Shown: positions 15,640-23,889 of the stretch, one piece after another
Numbering within the stretch: the first letter of the stretch is position 1
How the letters are laid out: each line of letters begins with the position of its first letter
Source of the DNA: Thermoplasmata archaeon
Lineage (GTDB): Archaea > Thermoplasmatota > E2 > DHVEG-1
Assembly (NCBI GenBank): GCA_030637965.1
Contig: DAOWFO010000013.1
Coordinates: forward strand, 1 to 23,956
Reading direction: 5' to 3'
Length of the DNA: 23,956 bases
Position numbers and translations under genes: made by a program
Notes under the pieces: generated by a model
Databases searched by the model: none
What the model was told of the DNA's origin: nothing
The model's input: the letters and a program-made list of their open reading frames with translations, nothing else

Positions 15640-15660
15640 ATAAATCAATATTTTTTTCTA

Positions 15661-15672
15661 TACTTATAATTA
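15661..15672 (-). promoter_or_regulatory. TATA-like box for the HTH regulator gene
   Basis: On the minus strand the stretch reads TTAATTATAAGTA. Its centre is about 27 bp from the chosen ATG, the distance expected for a leaderless archaeal transcript. Confidence 0.4.
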
Positions 15673-15767
15673 ACTGGTATTCAAGATATTTTCAATTTGC
15701 ATTTTATATTAAATATTATATTAATAATTATTGTGGATATTAATAAAAATTTAAATACCATCAAATT

Positions 15768-15783
15768 ATTAACAATTGTTAAT
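15768..15783. promoter_or_regulatory. Perfect 16-bp palindrome, candidate operator
   Basis: ATTAACAATTGTTAAT is identical to its own reverse complement; beyond one mismatch, partial symmetry continues for three more bases on each side. It lies in the 253-bp divergent gap between the HTH regulator and the DNA glycosylase gene, 50 bp before a TATA-like CATATATG (15834-15841) facing the glycosylase. Binding by the neighbouring HTH protein is the simplest guess. The rest of the gap is plain AT-rich DNA. Confidence 0.5.
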
Positions 15784-15892
15784 TATTGGAAATTAAACTT
15801 TAAAATAAATTATTACTATTTAAAAGAAAAGAGCATATATGATTTAATAGATAAGAATAGTTAATGATATTAAAAAATAGATTGATTGACTT

Positions 15893-16522
15893 ATGCCCAT
15901 AGATGATTTGATAAATAAAATTGAAAAATTAAAACATGGCGAAATAGCTGGAATAGTTGAAAAAAAAATCCAGGAATTTAAAAATTTAAATAAAAAATCA
16001 ACAGATGAACTATTCAAGGAATTGTGCTTCTGCATACTTACCGCAAATTTTTCAGCTGAAAAAAGTATAAGAATCCAAGATGAAATTGGAGAATGTTTTT
16101 TAACAGATTCTCGAGATAGTATAGCAATAAAATTGAAGAATCATGGTCATAGATTTCCTAATATTAGGGCAACATATATTTCAGATTCTTTGAAATGTAA
16201 AAATAAATTGAAGGAGATTGTTCAATTTAAAAATAATAATGAAAAGAGAGATTGGATTGTAAATAATGTTAAAGGTATTGGTTATAAGGAATCAAGCCAT
16301 TTCCTTAGAAATATAGGATTTGATAATTACGCAATAATTGATTTTCATATAATTGACCTTCTTATAAATCATAATCTTATCAAGAAACCTAAATACCTAA
16401 CAAAAAAGAAATATCTTGAAATTGAAAATTTGTTAAGAGAAATTGCAAGAAAAACAGATCTTACTTTAGCTGAGTTGGATTTATATTTATGGTACCTTGA
16501 AACTGGTAAAATATTGAAATAA
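15893..16522 (+). CDS. ogg: 8-oxoguanine DNA glycosylase/AP lyase, Ogg2 type
   Basis: A 209-residue helix-hairpin-helix base-excision repair enzyme that removes 8-oxoguanine and nicks the resulting abasic site. NVKGIGYKESSHFLRN (125-140) contains the hairpin and the Schiff-base Lys132. AIIDFHIIDLL (147-157) contains the catalytic Asp150. The 18-residue spacing and the near-identical numbering match the Methanocaldococcus Ogg2 as I remember it (Lys129, Asp147). The usual Arg in IDRHI is Phe here. Length is typical of the family (about 200-215). No SD is evident. The permease starts 21 nt downstream, so the two are probably co-transcribed. Confidence 0.88.
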   Translation: MPIDDLINKIEKLKHGEIAGIVEKKIQEFKNLNKKSTDELFKELCFCILTANFSAEKSIRIQDEIGECFLTDSRDSIAIKLKNHGHRFPNIRATYISDSLKCKNKLKEIVQFKNNNEKRDWIVNNVKGIGYKESSHFLRNIGFDNYAIIDFHIIDLLINHNLIKKPKYLTKKKYLEIENLLREIARKTDLTLAELDLYLWYLETGKILK

Positions 16523-16543
16523 TAAAAAATTTTTGTGATATTA

Positions 16544-17710
16544 ATGATAAATAAAACCGACCCTATATGTGGAATGAAGGGAACCATTCCAGCTCATGGC
16601 CATTACTTTTGTAGTGAATATTGTATTAAAAAATTTGAATCTGATAAAAGAATTATTGATGATGAAAAGTATTCCAGCAACTCTGCAATTAAAAAGGAAA
16701 CTCCATGGTTTAAAGAAAGATTGTTTATTGTTATAGTTGTAACCTTGTTATTATTAGTCATTGGTTTCTTACATCCCCTTTTAAAGCCTTTCTTTGAAGC
16801 ATTTATTGATTATTTAGCATTGATATGGTGGGCAATAATACTCGGATTACTCATTGGAGGGGTTATTGATTATTTCATCCCGCGGGAATATATTAGAAAA
16901 TATTTGTCAAGACATCAAAAGAGAACAATCATTTATTCCATTATATTTGGATTTCTTATGAGTGCCTGTTCTCATGGCATTCTAGCAATTGCAATTGAAC
17001 TATACAAGAAGGGGGCTAGTACTTCTTCGGTTATTTCATTTTTACTAGCATCGCCTTGGGCTAACCTTCCAATTACAATTCTACTCTTTGGATTTTTTGG
17101 TGTTAAGGCAGCATTTATTGTCATATCTGCACTAATAATTTCAATAATAACTGGTTTGATATATCAAGTTTTAGAACGGAAGGGAATGGTTGAATGTAAT
17201 AGCTGTAAAATGGGTGAAGATATTCCAGTATTAACCGATTTTTCAATTAGAAAAGATATTCGAAGAAGATGGAAAGAATATCATTTTACTATGAAAAACA
17301 ACATAAATGCAATGAAGGGAACACTTCAAGGATCATGGTCTCTCACTAGAATGATACTTTGGTGGCTCATTGTTGGAATGATTATGGCATCATTTGCAAG
17401 AGCATACATTCCTCAGCATCTTTTTGTGGAATATATGGGACCAACATTTTTGGGTCTTGCTATTACTCTATTCTTTGCAACAATTATTGAAGTTTGTTCT
17501 GAAGGAAGTTCTCCACTAGCATTTGAGATATTTAATCAAACAGGTGCATTTGGAAATAGTTTTACTTTCTTAATGGCAGGAGTTGCAACAGATTATACCG
17601 AAATTGGATTAATTTGGCATAATATTGGTAAAAGAGCTGCATTGTGGCTCCCAATTATTACTGTACCTCAGATTCTTCTCCTTGGATACCTATTTAATAT
17701 CTTACTATAA
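16544..17710 (+). CDS. YHS-domain/permease fusion (ArsP/DUF318-like transporter)
   Basis: A 388-residue membrane protein. Residues 5-32 are a YHS/TRASH-type metal-binding module (DPICGM with Cys9, then YFCSEYC with Cys23 and Cys27). About eight membrane segments follow (roughly 58-80, 88-112, 128-152, 165-205, 270-288, 297-318, 335-350 and 365-387). The permease signature FGFLMSACSHGILAIAIELY has Cys142, and LLASPWANLP and EVCSEGSSPLA are also family-like. A cytoplasmic loop carries Cys218/Cys221. Relatives export organoarsenicals or are uncharacterised; a metal or metalloid substrate is likely but unproven. I choose ATG 16544 because GTGAT (16535-16539), complementary to the 16S tail, sits 4 nt upstream; a GTG at 16535 would consume it. 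Confidence 0.78.
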   Translation: MINKTDPICGMKGTIPAHGHYFCSEYCIKKFESDKRIIDDEKYSSNSAIKKETPWFKERLFIVIVVTLLLLVIGFLHPLLKPFFEAFIDYLALIWWAIILGLLIGGVIDYFIPREYIRKYLSRHQKRTIIYSIIFGFLMSACSHGILAIAIELYKKGASTSSVISFLLASPWANLPITILLFGFFGVKAAFIVISALIISIITGLIYQVLERKGMVECNSCKMGEDIPVLTDFSIRKDIRRRWKEYHFTMKNNINAMKGTLQGSWSLTRMILWWLIVGMIMASFARAYIPQHLFVEYMGPTFLGLAITLFFATIIEVCSEGSSPLAFEIFNQTGAFGNSFTFLMAGVATDYTEIGLIWHNIGKRAALWLPIITVPQILLLGYLFNILL

Positions 17711-17757
17711 CCTAAAGGTTTTTAGAACAATAGAATATCTCGGATATGGTGATTTGA

Positions 17758-18897
17758 TTGGATTTCAATCTTACATCTGAGCAACAAATGTTTCAAAAGG
17801 TAATTAGAGAATTTTGTGAGAAAGAAATAAAACCTATTGCAGAAAAAATTGATAAGGAAGAGTACTTTCCATGGGATCTTTATAAAAAAATGGGTAAAAT
17901 GGGTCTTATGGGAATGACCGTTCCACAGGAATTTGGTGGAGCTGGAATTGACAAAGTTAGCTATATGATTGCGTTAGAGGAGATTTCTCGTTTTTGTGGT
18001 TCAACTGGTATTACTGTTGAAGCACATAATACTCTTGGTATTGGTTATATTTATGAAGCGGGTAATAAGGAACAACGTGAAAAATATCTACCTAGATTTA
18101 CGAATGGTGAAGCAATTGCAGCGTTGGCAATTACTGAACCAAATGCTGGATCTGATGTAGGAGGGATTCAGACAACAGCTGCTATTGATGGTGATGATTA
18201 TGTTTTGAATGGAACAAAGCAGTTTATTACTAGTGGGGATATAGCTGGAATTACTGTTGTTATGGCTAAAGCTGATAAGAATAAGGGTGTGAAGGGAATT
18301 AGTGCGTTTCTCGTAGAGAAGGATACACCTGGTTTTAAGGTTGGCCAGTTGGAGGATAAACTTGGTCTTCGTGGAAGTAGAACAGCTGAGCTTATATTTG
18401 AAGATTGTCGGATTCCAAAAGAAAATATGCTTGGTGAGAAAGATAAAGGATTTTATGGTGTGATGGACACTCTTGATCGAGGTCGTTCAGCTGTTGGTGC
18501 TATGTCAGTGGGAATCGCTCGCGGTGCTCTTGAGGATAGTATTGAATATGCAAAACAACGTGAACAATTTGGTCGACCAATTGGTAAATTTCAGGCAATT
18601 CAATGGATGATTTCTGATATGGCAACTCAGATTGATGCTGCTCGATTGCTAGTTCATCGTGCAGCGTTTTTAGAGGATCAAGAACTTCCTTTTGGAAAAG
18701 AAGCGTCAATGGCAAAATTGTTTGCATCGGAGATGGCTATGCGAACTACTAGAAATGCTATTCAGATTTTTGGTGGATATGGATACATACAGGAGTACCC
18801 TGTTGAAAGGTATTTCAGGGATGTTAAACTATGTGAGATTGGTGAAGGAACATCAGAGGTTCAAAGAATAGTTATAGCAAAAAAATTAGGCTTGTAA
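17758..18897 (+). CDS. Acyl-CoA dehydrogenase (short/medium-chain type)
   Basis: A 379-residue FAD enzyme oxidising acyl-CoA to trans-2-enoyl-CoA. The FAD/substrate stretch ALAITEPNAGSD is at 122-133. GLRGSRTAEL and FGGYGYIQEYPVERYFRD are classical, and the catalytic base is Glu363 in IGEGTSEVQR. Length matches butyryl-CoA dehydrogenases. The start is TTG: GGTGAT at 17748-17753 sits 4 nt before it, the sequence begins MDFNLTSEQQ as expected, and an upstream in-frame ATG runs into a stop. Arg codons are often CGT/CGA, unlike the AGA-rich gingipain or Ogg genes, which may mean high expression or separate ancestry. The electron acceptor (ETF) is not in the window. It converges with the next dehydrogenase. 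Confidence 0.92.
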   Translation: MDFNLTSEQQMFQKVIREFCEKEIKPIAEKIDKEEYFPWDLYKKMGKMGLMGMTVPQEFGGAGIDKVSYMIALEEISRFCGSTGITVEAHNTLGIGYIYEAGNKEQREKYLPRFTNGEAIAALAITEPNAGSDVGGIQTTAAIDGDDYVLNGTKQFITSGDIAGITVVMAKADKNKGVKGISAFLVEKDTPGFKVGQLEDKLGLRGSRTAELIFEDCRIPKENMLGEKDKGFYGVMDTLDRGRSAVGAMSVGIARGALEDSIEYAKQREQFGRPIGKFQAIQWMISDMATQIDAARLLVHRAAFLEDQELPFGKEASMAKLFASEMAMRTTRNAIQIFGGYGYIQEYPVERYFRDVKLCEIGEGTSEVQRIVIAKKLGL

Positions 18898-18929
18898 AAT
18901 ATTGCATCATAATCATATCGCTCAAATTT

Positions 18930-20135
18930 CTATTTGTATGGTAAAAATTTTTTACCTAATAGTTCTCTGCTAATGATAATTCTCATTATGTTCATAGTTC
19001 CTTCAGCGCCAATTGAGTAAGATCTTACACCTCGAATGCCCATCTCAATTGGATATTCCTTGGTATATCCCAAAGCACCTAACCAGTCAGCTACCTCGTT
19101 CATAACTCCAAAAGCATAAATTGGCGCACGTAGCTTGCTTATAGCTGCTGCAATTGCTACATCATGATGGGTACATTTTTTCCCCCTATACATCTTATCT
19201 ATGGTCCAAGCTGCTCTATAGGTTTGAAGTTTTATGGCATCAATATTACAATAATGCTCAGCCAAAGGAAATTGTATTCCCTCAAAGCTTCCAAGGGGAC
19301 GTCCAAATGCATTACGTGTTTTAATGTGATCTATGCCAAGATCTAATGCAGCTTCTGAAGCTCCAACACATGTGGCTCCAATAAGAATCCGGGCGGCGGA
19401 AAAACCTTCCATGGCATAGTAAAAACCTCTATCAAGTTTACCAATGAGATGATATTTAGGTAACTCAACATTATCCATCTTGAAACCACCTGTAGAAATA
19501 CCCATTCGACCCATATCCTCAAATAATGTAGTCTCTATGTTTTGATTATCTTTCAATGGAACGGCAAAAAAAGAAAATCCTTTATGGGCCTTAGATGGAT
19601 CGGTTCTTGCAAGAGTAAGATGGACTCCACCCCAATTACTTGACTCGGTTATGCCACTGATAAATATTTTCTCTCCATTAAGTATCCAGTTTTTACCCTT
19701 TTTCATAGCCGTTGTCTTAGCAGCACCAACTATATCTGAACCTCCCTCTGGTTCAGTAACAGCTATACCACAAAAAGCTTCTCCAGAGGTTATTTTAGGT
19801 AAATATTCGCTTTTCACCTCATCTGTTCCATATTGACTTAATATAAAACCCCAAGCTGCTTCAACGAGATAAAGCACTGGGACTGCAAGACTAATATCTG
19901 CTCGTCCAAGTTCCTCTGCAGCAATACTTGCCATTGTCCAATCAACTCCGGATCCCCCATATTTCTGTGATGCGGTGGGAGCAAGTAAACCAAGCTTACC
20001 CATTTCTTTAATTATTTCTTTAGGAATCTTTTTATTTGTATCAATCTCACGAACTCTAGGTTTTATTTTTTTTTGAGCAAAATCTCTAACTGTTTTCCTC
20101 CAAATTTCCTGCTCATCTGTCCAACTAAAATCCAT
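18930..20135 (-). CDS. Acyl-CoA dehydrogenase, second paralogue
   Basis: A 401-residue FAD-dependent acyl-CoA dehydrogenase. IAVTEPEGGSD (124-134) is the FAD/CoA loop, AFGRPLGSFEGIQ and GALGYTKEYPIE are family-like, and Glu378 in SIGAEGTMNIMR is in the position of the catalytic base. It is clearly distinct from the convergent paralogue (different substrate-loop sequence, MNIMRIIISRELLG tail), so another substrate is likely, perhaps branched, cyclic or dicarboxylic acyl-CoA. It does not show the residues I would expect for a classical glutaryl-CoA dehydrogenase. The ATG has AAGGAGG about 7 nt upstream. Its stop is 32 nt from the stop of the convergent gene. Confidence 0.9.
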   Translation of the reverse strand: MDFSWTDEQEIWRKTVRDFAQKKIKPRVREIDTNKKIPKEIIKEMGKLGLLAPTASQKYGGSGVDWTMASIAAEELGRADISLAVPVLYLVEAAWGFILSQYGTDEVKSEYLPKITSGEAFCGIAVTEPEGGSDIVGAAKTTAMKKGKNWILNGEKIFISGITESSNWGGVHLTLARTDPSKAHKGFSFFAVPLKDNQNIETTLFEDMGRMGISTGGFKMDNVELPKYHLIGKLDRGFYYAMEGFSAARILIGATCVGASEAALDLGIDHIKTRNAFGRPLGSFEGIQFPLAEHYCNIDAIKLQTYRAAWTIDKMYRGKKCTHHDVAIAAAISKLRAPIYAFGVMNEVADWLGALGYTKEYPIEMGIRGVRSYSIGAEGTMNIMRIIISRELLGKKFLPYK

Positions 20136-20249
20136 CTAATTCCTCCTTCACTTACTTAAATTAGGAGTATAGGGTATAATTAGCTCGTTATAATAAGTTT
20201 ATTGTAACCCTCACTTTAAATCCATTTAATTAATACCATGGGATAGAGA

Positions 20250-20288
20250 TTTATATAGTTTATTTCATACTGGGGATGGGGAGAAATA
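20250..20288 (+). promoter_or_regulatory. Archaeal promoter and ribosome binding site of the thiolase gene
   Basis: TTTATATA at 20250-20257 is a consensus archaeal TATA box with a purine-rich BRE-like AGAGA before it. A start near 20278 would give a short leader containing GGGGAG just before the ATG at 20289. The 153-bp gap to the divergent dehydrogenase holds both promoters. Confidence 0.6.
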
Positions 20289-21497
20289 ATGGCTTTCAAG
20301 AATACATACATACCATACGGTGGTTATTGGAGTACACCCTTCTGTGCATGGCAAGGGAGTTTTCAGAATATCCATGCAATTAAGTTTGCTGCTGACATTG
20401 GTAAGAGATTTCTTTTAGAGAGAAAGATATCTACAAAGGAGTTCGACGAATTAATACTTGGTACAACAATACCTCAAATTTCTAGCTTTTATGGCACGCC
20501 TTGGTTAGCAGGTTTGATTGGTGCTGAACATATAACTGGTCCTATGATTGGACAGGCATGTGCTACTGGAGCAAAGGGGGCTGAGGTAGCAGCATTGAGT
20601 ATAGAGGCGGGATTAAATAAGAATATACTTGTAGTTTATGCAGATCGTTGTTCAAATGGTCCCCTTCTAGTATATCCAAATCCACAAGCTCCTGGTGGAA
20701 CACAAGATAAGGAGAACTGGGTGTGGGATAACTTTGGTAATGATCCATTTGCAAAGAACGCGATGATTGATACTGCAGAGAATGTTGCAAAAGAGGAAGG
20801 TATCTCTAAGGATGAACAAGATAAGATCACTGCCCTACGCTACAAACAGTATCAGGATGCAATTAAAGACAACAAAGCGTTTCAGAAGAAATATATGATT
20901 GCCCCCATCGAAGTCAAGAACCGATCAGGTCGGAAAGTTTTAGCTACAGTGGATGGGGATGAAGGGGTATATCCAACTATGTTAGAAGGATTGCAAAAGC
21001 TCGAGCCAGTACTGCCTAACGGTACGGTAACCTACGGTACTCAAACTCATCCAGCAGATGGCAACTGTGGTATCATTATTACAACTCGTGAAAAGGCAAA
21101 ACAGTTGAGTAAAAAGAAGAATATTGAAATCCAAATATTATCATATGGTGAAGGTAGAGCAAAGAAAGGTTTTATGGCTAAGGCTATTATCCCAGCTGCG
21201 AATTTTGCTCTTAAACATGCAGGTATATCCATTGCAGATATTGATGCTATTAAAACACATAATCCGTTTGCTGTGAATGATATATATTTCTGCAGAGAAA
21301 TGGACATTGATTGGAAGGATATGAACAACTATGGTTCATCTCTTATATATGGTCATGCCCAAGCACCTACAGGTGCAAGATTAATAATGGAGCTCATTGA
21401 AGAGCTAGTTATAAAGGGTGGAGGATACGGATTGTTTGATGGATGTGCTGCTGGTGACACTGGTGCAGCTTTAGTTTTGGAAGTTAAAATTAACTAA
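20289..21497 (+). CDS. Thiolase-family acetyl-CoA acyltransferase
   Basis: A 402-residue thiolase that should cleave 3-oxoacyl-CoA with CoA, the last step of beta-oxidation. The nucleophile Cys91 is in GQACATG. His323 is in KTHNPFAVND, replacing the usual NEAFA-type motif. His355 is in YGHAQAPTG, with Ala for the usual Pro of GHP. Cys385 is in DGCAAGDTG. The set needed for catalysis is present, unlike the thiolase-like protein near 10.2-11.5 kb. No DUF35 gene is adjacent. The hydroxyacyl-CoA dehydrogenase/hydratase fusion follows 43 nt downstream on the same strand, so the two probably form a beta-oxidation operon. Confidence 0.88.
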   Translation: MAFKNTYIPYGGYWSTPFCAWQGSFQNIHAIKFAADIGKRFLLERKISTKEFDELILGTTIPQISSFYGTPWLAGLIGAEHITGPMIGQACATGAKGAEVAALSIEAGLNKNILVVYADRCSNGPLLVYPNPQAPGGTQDKENWVWDNFGNDPFAKNAMIDTAENVAKEEGISKDEQDKITALRYKQYQDAIKDNKAFQKKYMIAPIEVKNRSGRKVLATVDGDEGVYPTMLEGLQKLEPVLPNGTVTYGTQTHPADGNCGIIITTREKAKQLSKKKNIEIQILSYGEGRAKKGFMAKAIIPAANFALKHAGISIADIDAIKTHNPFAVNDIYFCREMDIDWKDMNNYGSSLIYGHAQAPTGARLIMELIEELVIKGGGYGLFDGCAAGDTGAALVLEVKIN

Positions 21498-21540
21498 TCA
21501 AAGAATAAAATTGAGTTTTTGAATTAAGAGGTGTAATTAT

Positions 21541-23580
21541 ATGAAAATACAAAAGGTTGGCATTGTTGGTGCAGGAAATATGGGAAGTGGTATCGCACAG
21601 AAGATTGCTCAAGAAGGTATACAGGTGGTTATGTTAGATGTTGAGAATCGATTTGTTCAAAAAGGAATGGAGAACATCAAGAAAACAATATTAGAAGCAG
21701 TCAAGCGAGGTATTTTAACTAAAGAACAGACAGAGGTGATTCTCAATCGAATTAGAGGTACCACAAATAAAGATGAGTTAAAGGATGCTGATATTGTCAT
21801 TGAAGCAGTATTTGAGGATATTGATGTTAAAAAGAATCTTTTTAAAAATTTGGACAATATATGTAGTGATAAGACTATTTTTGGATCTAATACATCATCA
21901 TTCTCTATAACAGAGTTGGCCTCATCAGTTAAACGTAATGATAAATTTATTGGACTTCATTTTTTTTATCATCCTGCAAAAAACCGTCTGCTAGAGATAA
22001 TACCTGGGGAGGATACAAGTAAAGAAACGATTTATCTAGCTAATCTTTTTTCCAGAATTATAGGTAAGACTGCCATACATGTAAAAGATTTGCCAGGATT
22101 TGCTGTAAATCGTTTTTTTGTACCATGGCTTAATGAAGCTACTAGGATCCTTGAGGAGGGTATAGCTAATGTTTCCACAATAGATAACATTGCGAAAAAG
22201 GTATTCAAAATTGGTATGGGACCATTTGAGTTGATGAATGTTACAGGTATTCCTATTGCATATCACTCCACGATTGGTCTTGCAGAAAAGATTAATGATT
22301 TCTATATGTCTAGTGACTGTCTCAAAAAACAATTTGAAAAAGGTGAACTCTGGAATTTGAATGGAGATATTGATGATACAAAGGCGGAGATAGTTGAAGA
22401 GCGTCTTCTTGGAGCTGTTTTTACAGTTGCTTCGATTTTAGTGGAGGAAAGAGTGTCAAATATTGAGGATATAGATAGAGGTGCTAAGATAGGTCTCAGA
22501 TGGCGAATGGGTCCTTTTGAAATGATGAATCAGTATGGAATTAAAAAAACGTATGATATTGTAGGAAAGTTTGTTAAAAGATATCCAATGTTGAAGATGC
22601 CTTTTGTTTTAAAACATCATTACGAAAATATGGAACCTTGGAGATTTAGCTATGTAGATCTTGAAACTAGGGATAATATTGCAAAAATTCTTATTAATAG
22701 ACCTGAGGCTATGAACGCGATAAATGAGGAGGTCATCCGTCAATTAGATGAACAATTCACAACGGCAAATAATAACCCTGATGTTAAAGTAATCTTACTT
22801 GAAGGAGCTGGTAAAGCGTTTATAGCAGGAGCAGATATTCAGTATTTTATCAATAAGATAAAGCAAAACAAGATTGATGATATTTTTAAGTTTACAAAAT
22901 ATGGGCATTCTGTTATTAATAAGATAGATGCCTCTAAAAAACTTGTAATAGCGAAGCTTGATGGTTTAGCTTTGGGCGGAGGTGCTGAGATAGCGCTTGC
23001 TGCTGATACTATAATTGCCTCGAACAAAGGAGGGATAGGTTTCCCGGAAACAGGTATTGGTATTTACCCAGGATTAGGTGGTACTCAAAGAACTCCACGT
23101 TATATAGGTAAGGAGCTGGCGAAATACCTAATTTTTACTGGTAAAATTCTTGACGCAAAAACTGCTTTGTCTATAGGACTTATCGAATATGTTGTTCCTC
23201 TTGATGAGATGGATAGCAAAATATCTGAACTTATTAACACTGGAAAAATACTAAAGAAATCAATAGGGCGGGAAGTAAGGCTATCTGAAGATCTACAGAA
23301 AATCAAGGAATATTTCTCTGATGATAACATTGAGACTATATTGTCTGGTAAGGGAGATTTGAATAAACTTGGACATAAAATTTCAAAGACTATATCTTAT
23401 AAGGCACCTATTGCTGTAAAGCTAGCAAATAAAATCATAGATCAGGGAATCTCCCTTAGTTTAAATGAAGGATTAGAAATAGAACTAAGTCATCTAGAAG
23501 AGATATTTTCGACCCATGATGCACTTGAAGGTTTAAACTCAATGATAATGAGAAAAAGACCAGAATTCAAAAGTGAATAA
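21541..23580 (+). CDS. Fused 3-hydroxyacyl-CoA dehydrogenase/enoyl-CoA hydratase
   Basis: A 679-residue bifunctional enzyme hydrating enoyl-CoA and oxidising the resulting 3-hydroxyacyl-CoA with NAD+. The NAD-binding domain (about 4-185) has GAGNMGSG (10-17), with Asp33 after the second strand favouring NAD. His140 in GLHFFYHP is the likely catalytic base, and KDLPGFAVNRF leads into two helical 3HCDH C-terminal domains (about 187-370). The hydratase domain (about 375-640) has the oxyanion stretch IAGADI, Glu483 in GGGAEIAL and Glu503 in FPETGIG, the two hydratase glutamates, and GLGGTQRTPR. Dehydrogenase-first order is typical of archaea; the bacterial FadB order is reversed. GAGGTG precedes the ATG. 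Crotonyl-CoA is a plausible substrate. Confidence 0.93.
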   Translation: MKIQKVGIVGAGNMGSGIAQKIAQEGIQVVMLDVENRFVQKGMENIKKTILEAVKRGILTKEQTEVILNRIRGTTNKDELKDADIVIEAVFEDIDVKKNLFKNLDNICSDKTIFGSNTSSFSITELASSVKRNDKFIGLHFFYHPAKNRLLEIIPGEDTSKETIYLANLFSRIIGKTAIHVKDLPGFAVNRFFVPWLNEATRILEEGIANVSTIDNIAKKVFKIGMGPFELMNVTGIPIAYHSTIGLAEKINDFYMSSDCLKKQFEKGELWNLNGDIDDTKAEIVEERLLGAVFTVASILVEERVSNIEDIDRGAKIGLRWRMGPFEMMNQYGIKKTYDIVGKFVKRYPMLKMPFVLKHHYENMEPWRFSYVDLETRDNIAKILINRPEAMNAINEEVIRQLDEQFTTANNNPDVKVILLEGAGKAFIAGADIQYFINKIKQNKIDDIFKFTKYGHSVINKIDASKKLVIAKLDGLALGGGAEIALAADTIIASNKGGIGFPETGIGIYPGLGGTQRTPRYIGKELAKYLIFTGKILDAKTALSIGLIEYVVPLDEMDSKISELINTGKILKKSIGREVRLSEDLQKIKEYFSDDNIETILSGKGDLNKLGHKISKTISYKAPIAVKLANKIIDQGISLSLNEGLEIELSHLEEIFSTHDALEGLNSMIMRKRPEFKSE

Positions 23581-23889
23581 TAAAATATCTAAAACTCTAC
23601 TTGTAATATTAATATAAATGGTATTCTTTTATATCTCAATTTATTATTTATTTCCTATTCTAGATTTTTCACGAATATTAAAGTATATTAAGTAACATCC
23701 ATTTGATTCTCCAAGAGCAGACTTTATTAGTTCTGTGTTATTATTTACTTAATTGAAAAAATTGAGATTAGAGACAATCCTCTCCTATTTTTTCAATTTT
23801 TAAACCATCAAAGACATGTGTTGAATTCATCTAAAAACCGCGTTCTAGTTGCAATTGGTATATAGATATATCAAATACTTAGCTTATTT
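23581..23889. other. 309-nt intergenic gap between convergent CoA genes
   Basis: No gene was found. The gap is AT-rich with scattered T runs (for example 23622-23626 and 23662-23667) that could end the fusion-gene transcript. It contains one conspicuous inverted repeat, listed separately. Confidence 0.6.
23751..23798. repeat. 12-bp perfect inverted repeat (potential hairpin)
   Basis: AATTGAAAAAAT (23751-23762) and its exact reverse complement ATTTTTTCAATT (23787-23798) enclose 24 nt, which contain a further 4-bp pair (GAGA 23771-23774 with TCTC 23781-23784). It could fold in transcripts from either side, as a 3'-end structure of the convergent genes. The arms are A/T-rich, so chance is not excluded. 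Confidence 0.5.

Noticed and set aside
18930..20135. Calling the 401-residue dehydrogenase glutaryl-CoA dehydrogenase to complete a lysine pathway
   Set aside because: Its substrate-loop and C-terminal sequences do not match the glutaryl-CoA dehydrogenase pattern as I remember it; only the general acyl-CoA dehydrogenase call is supported.
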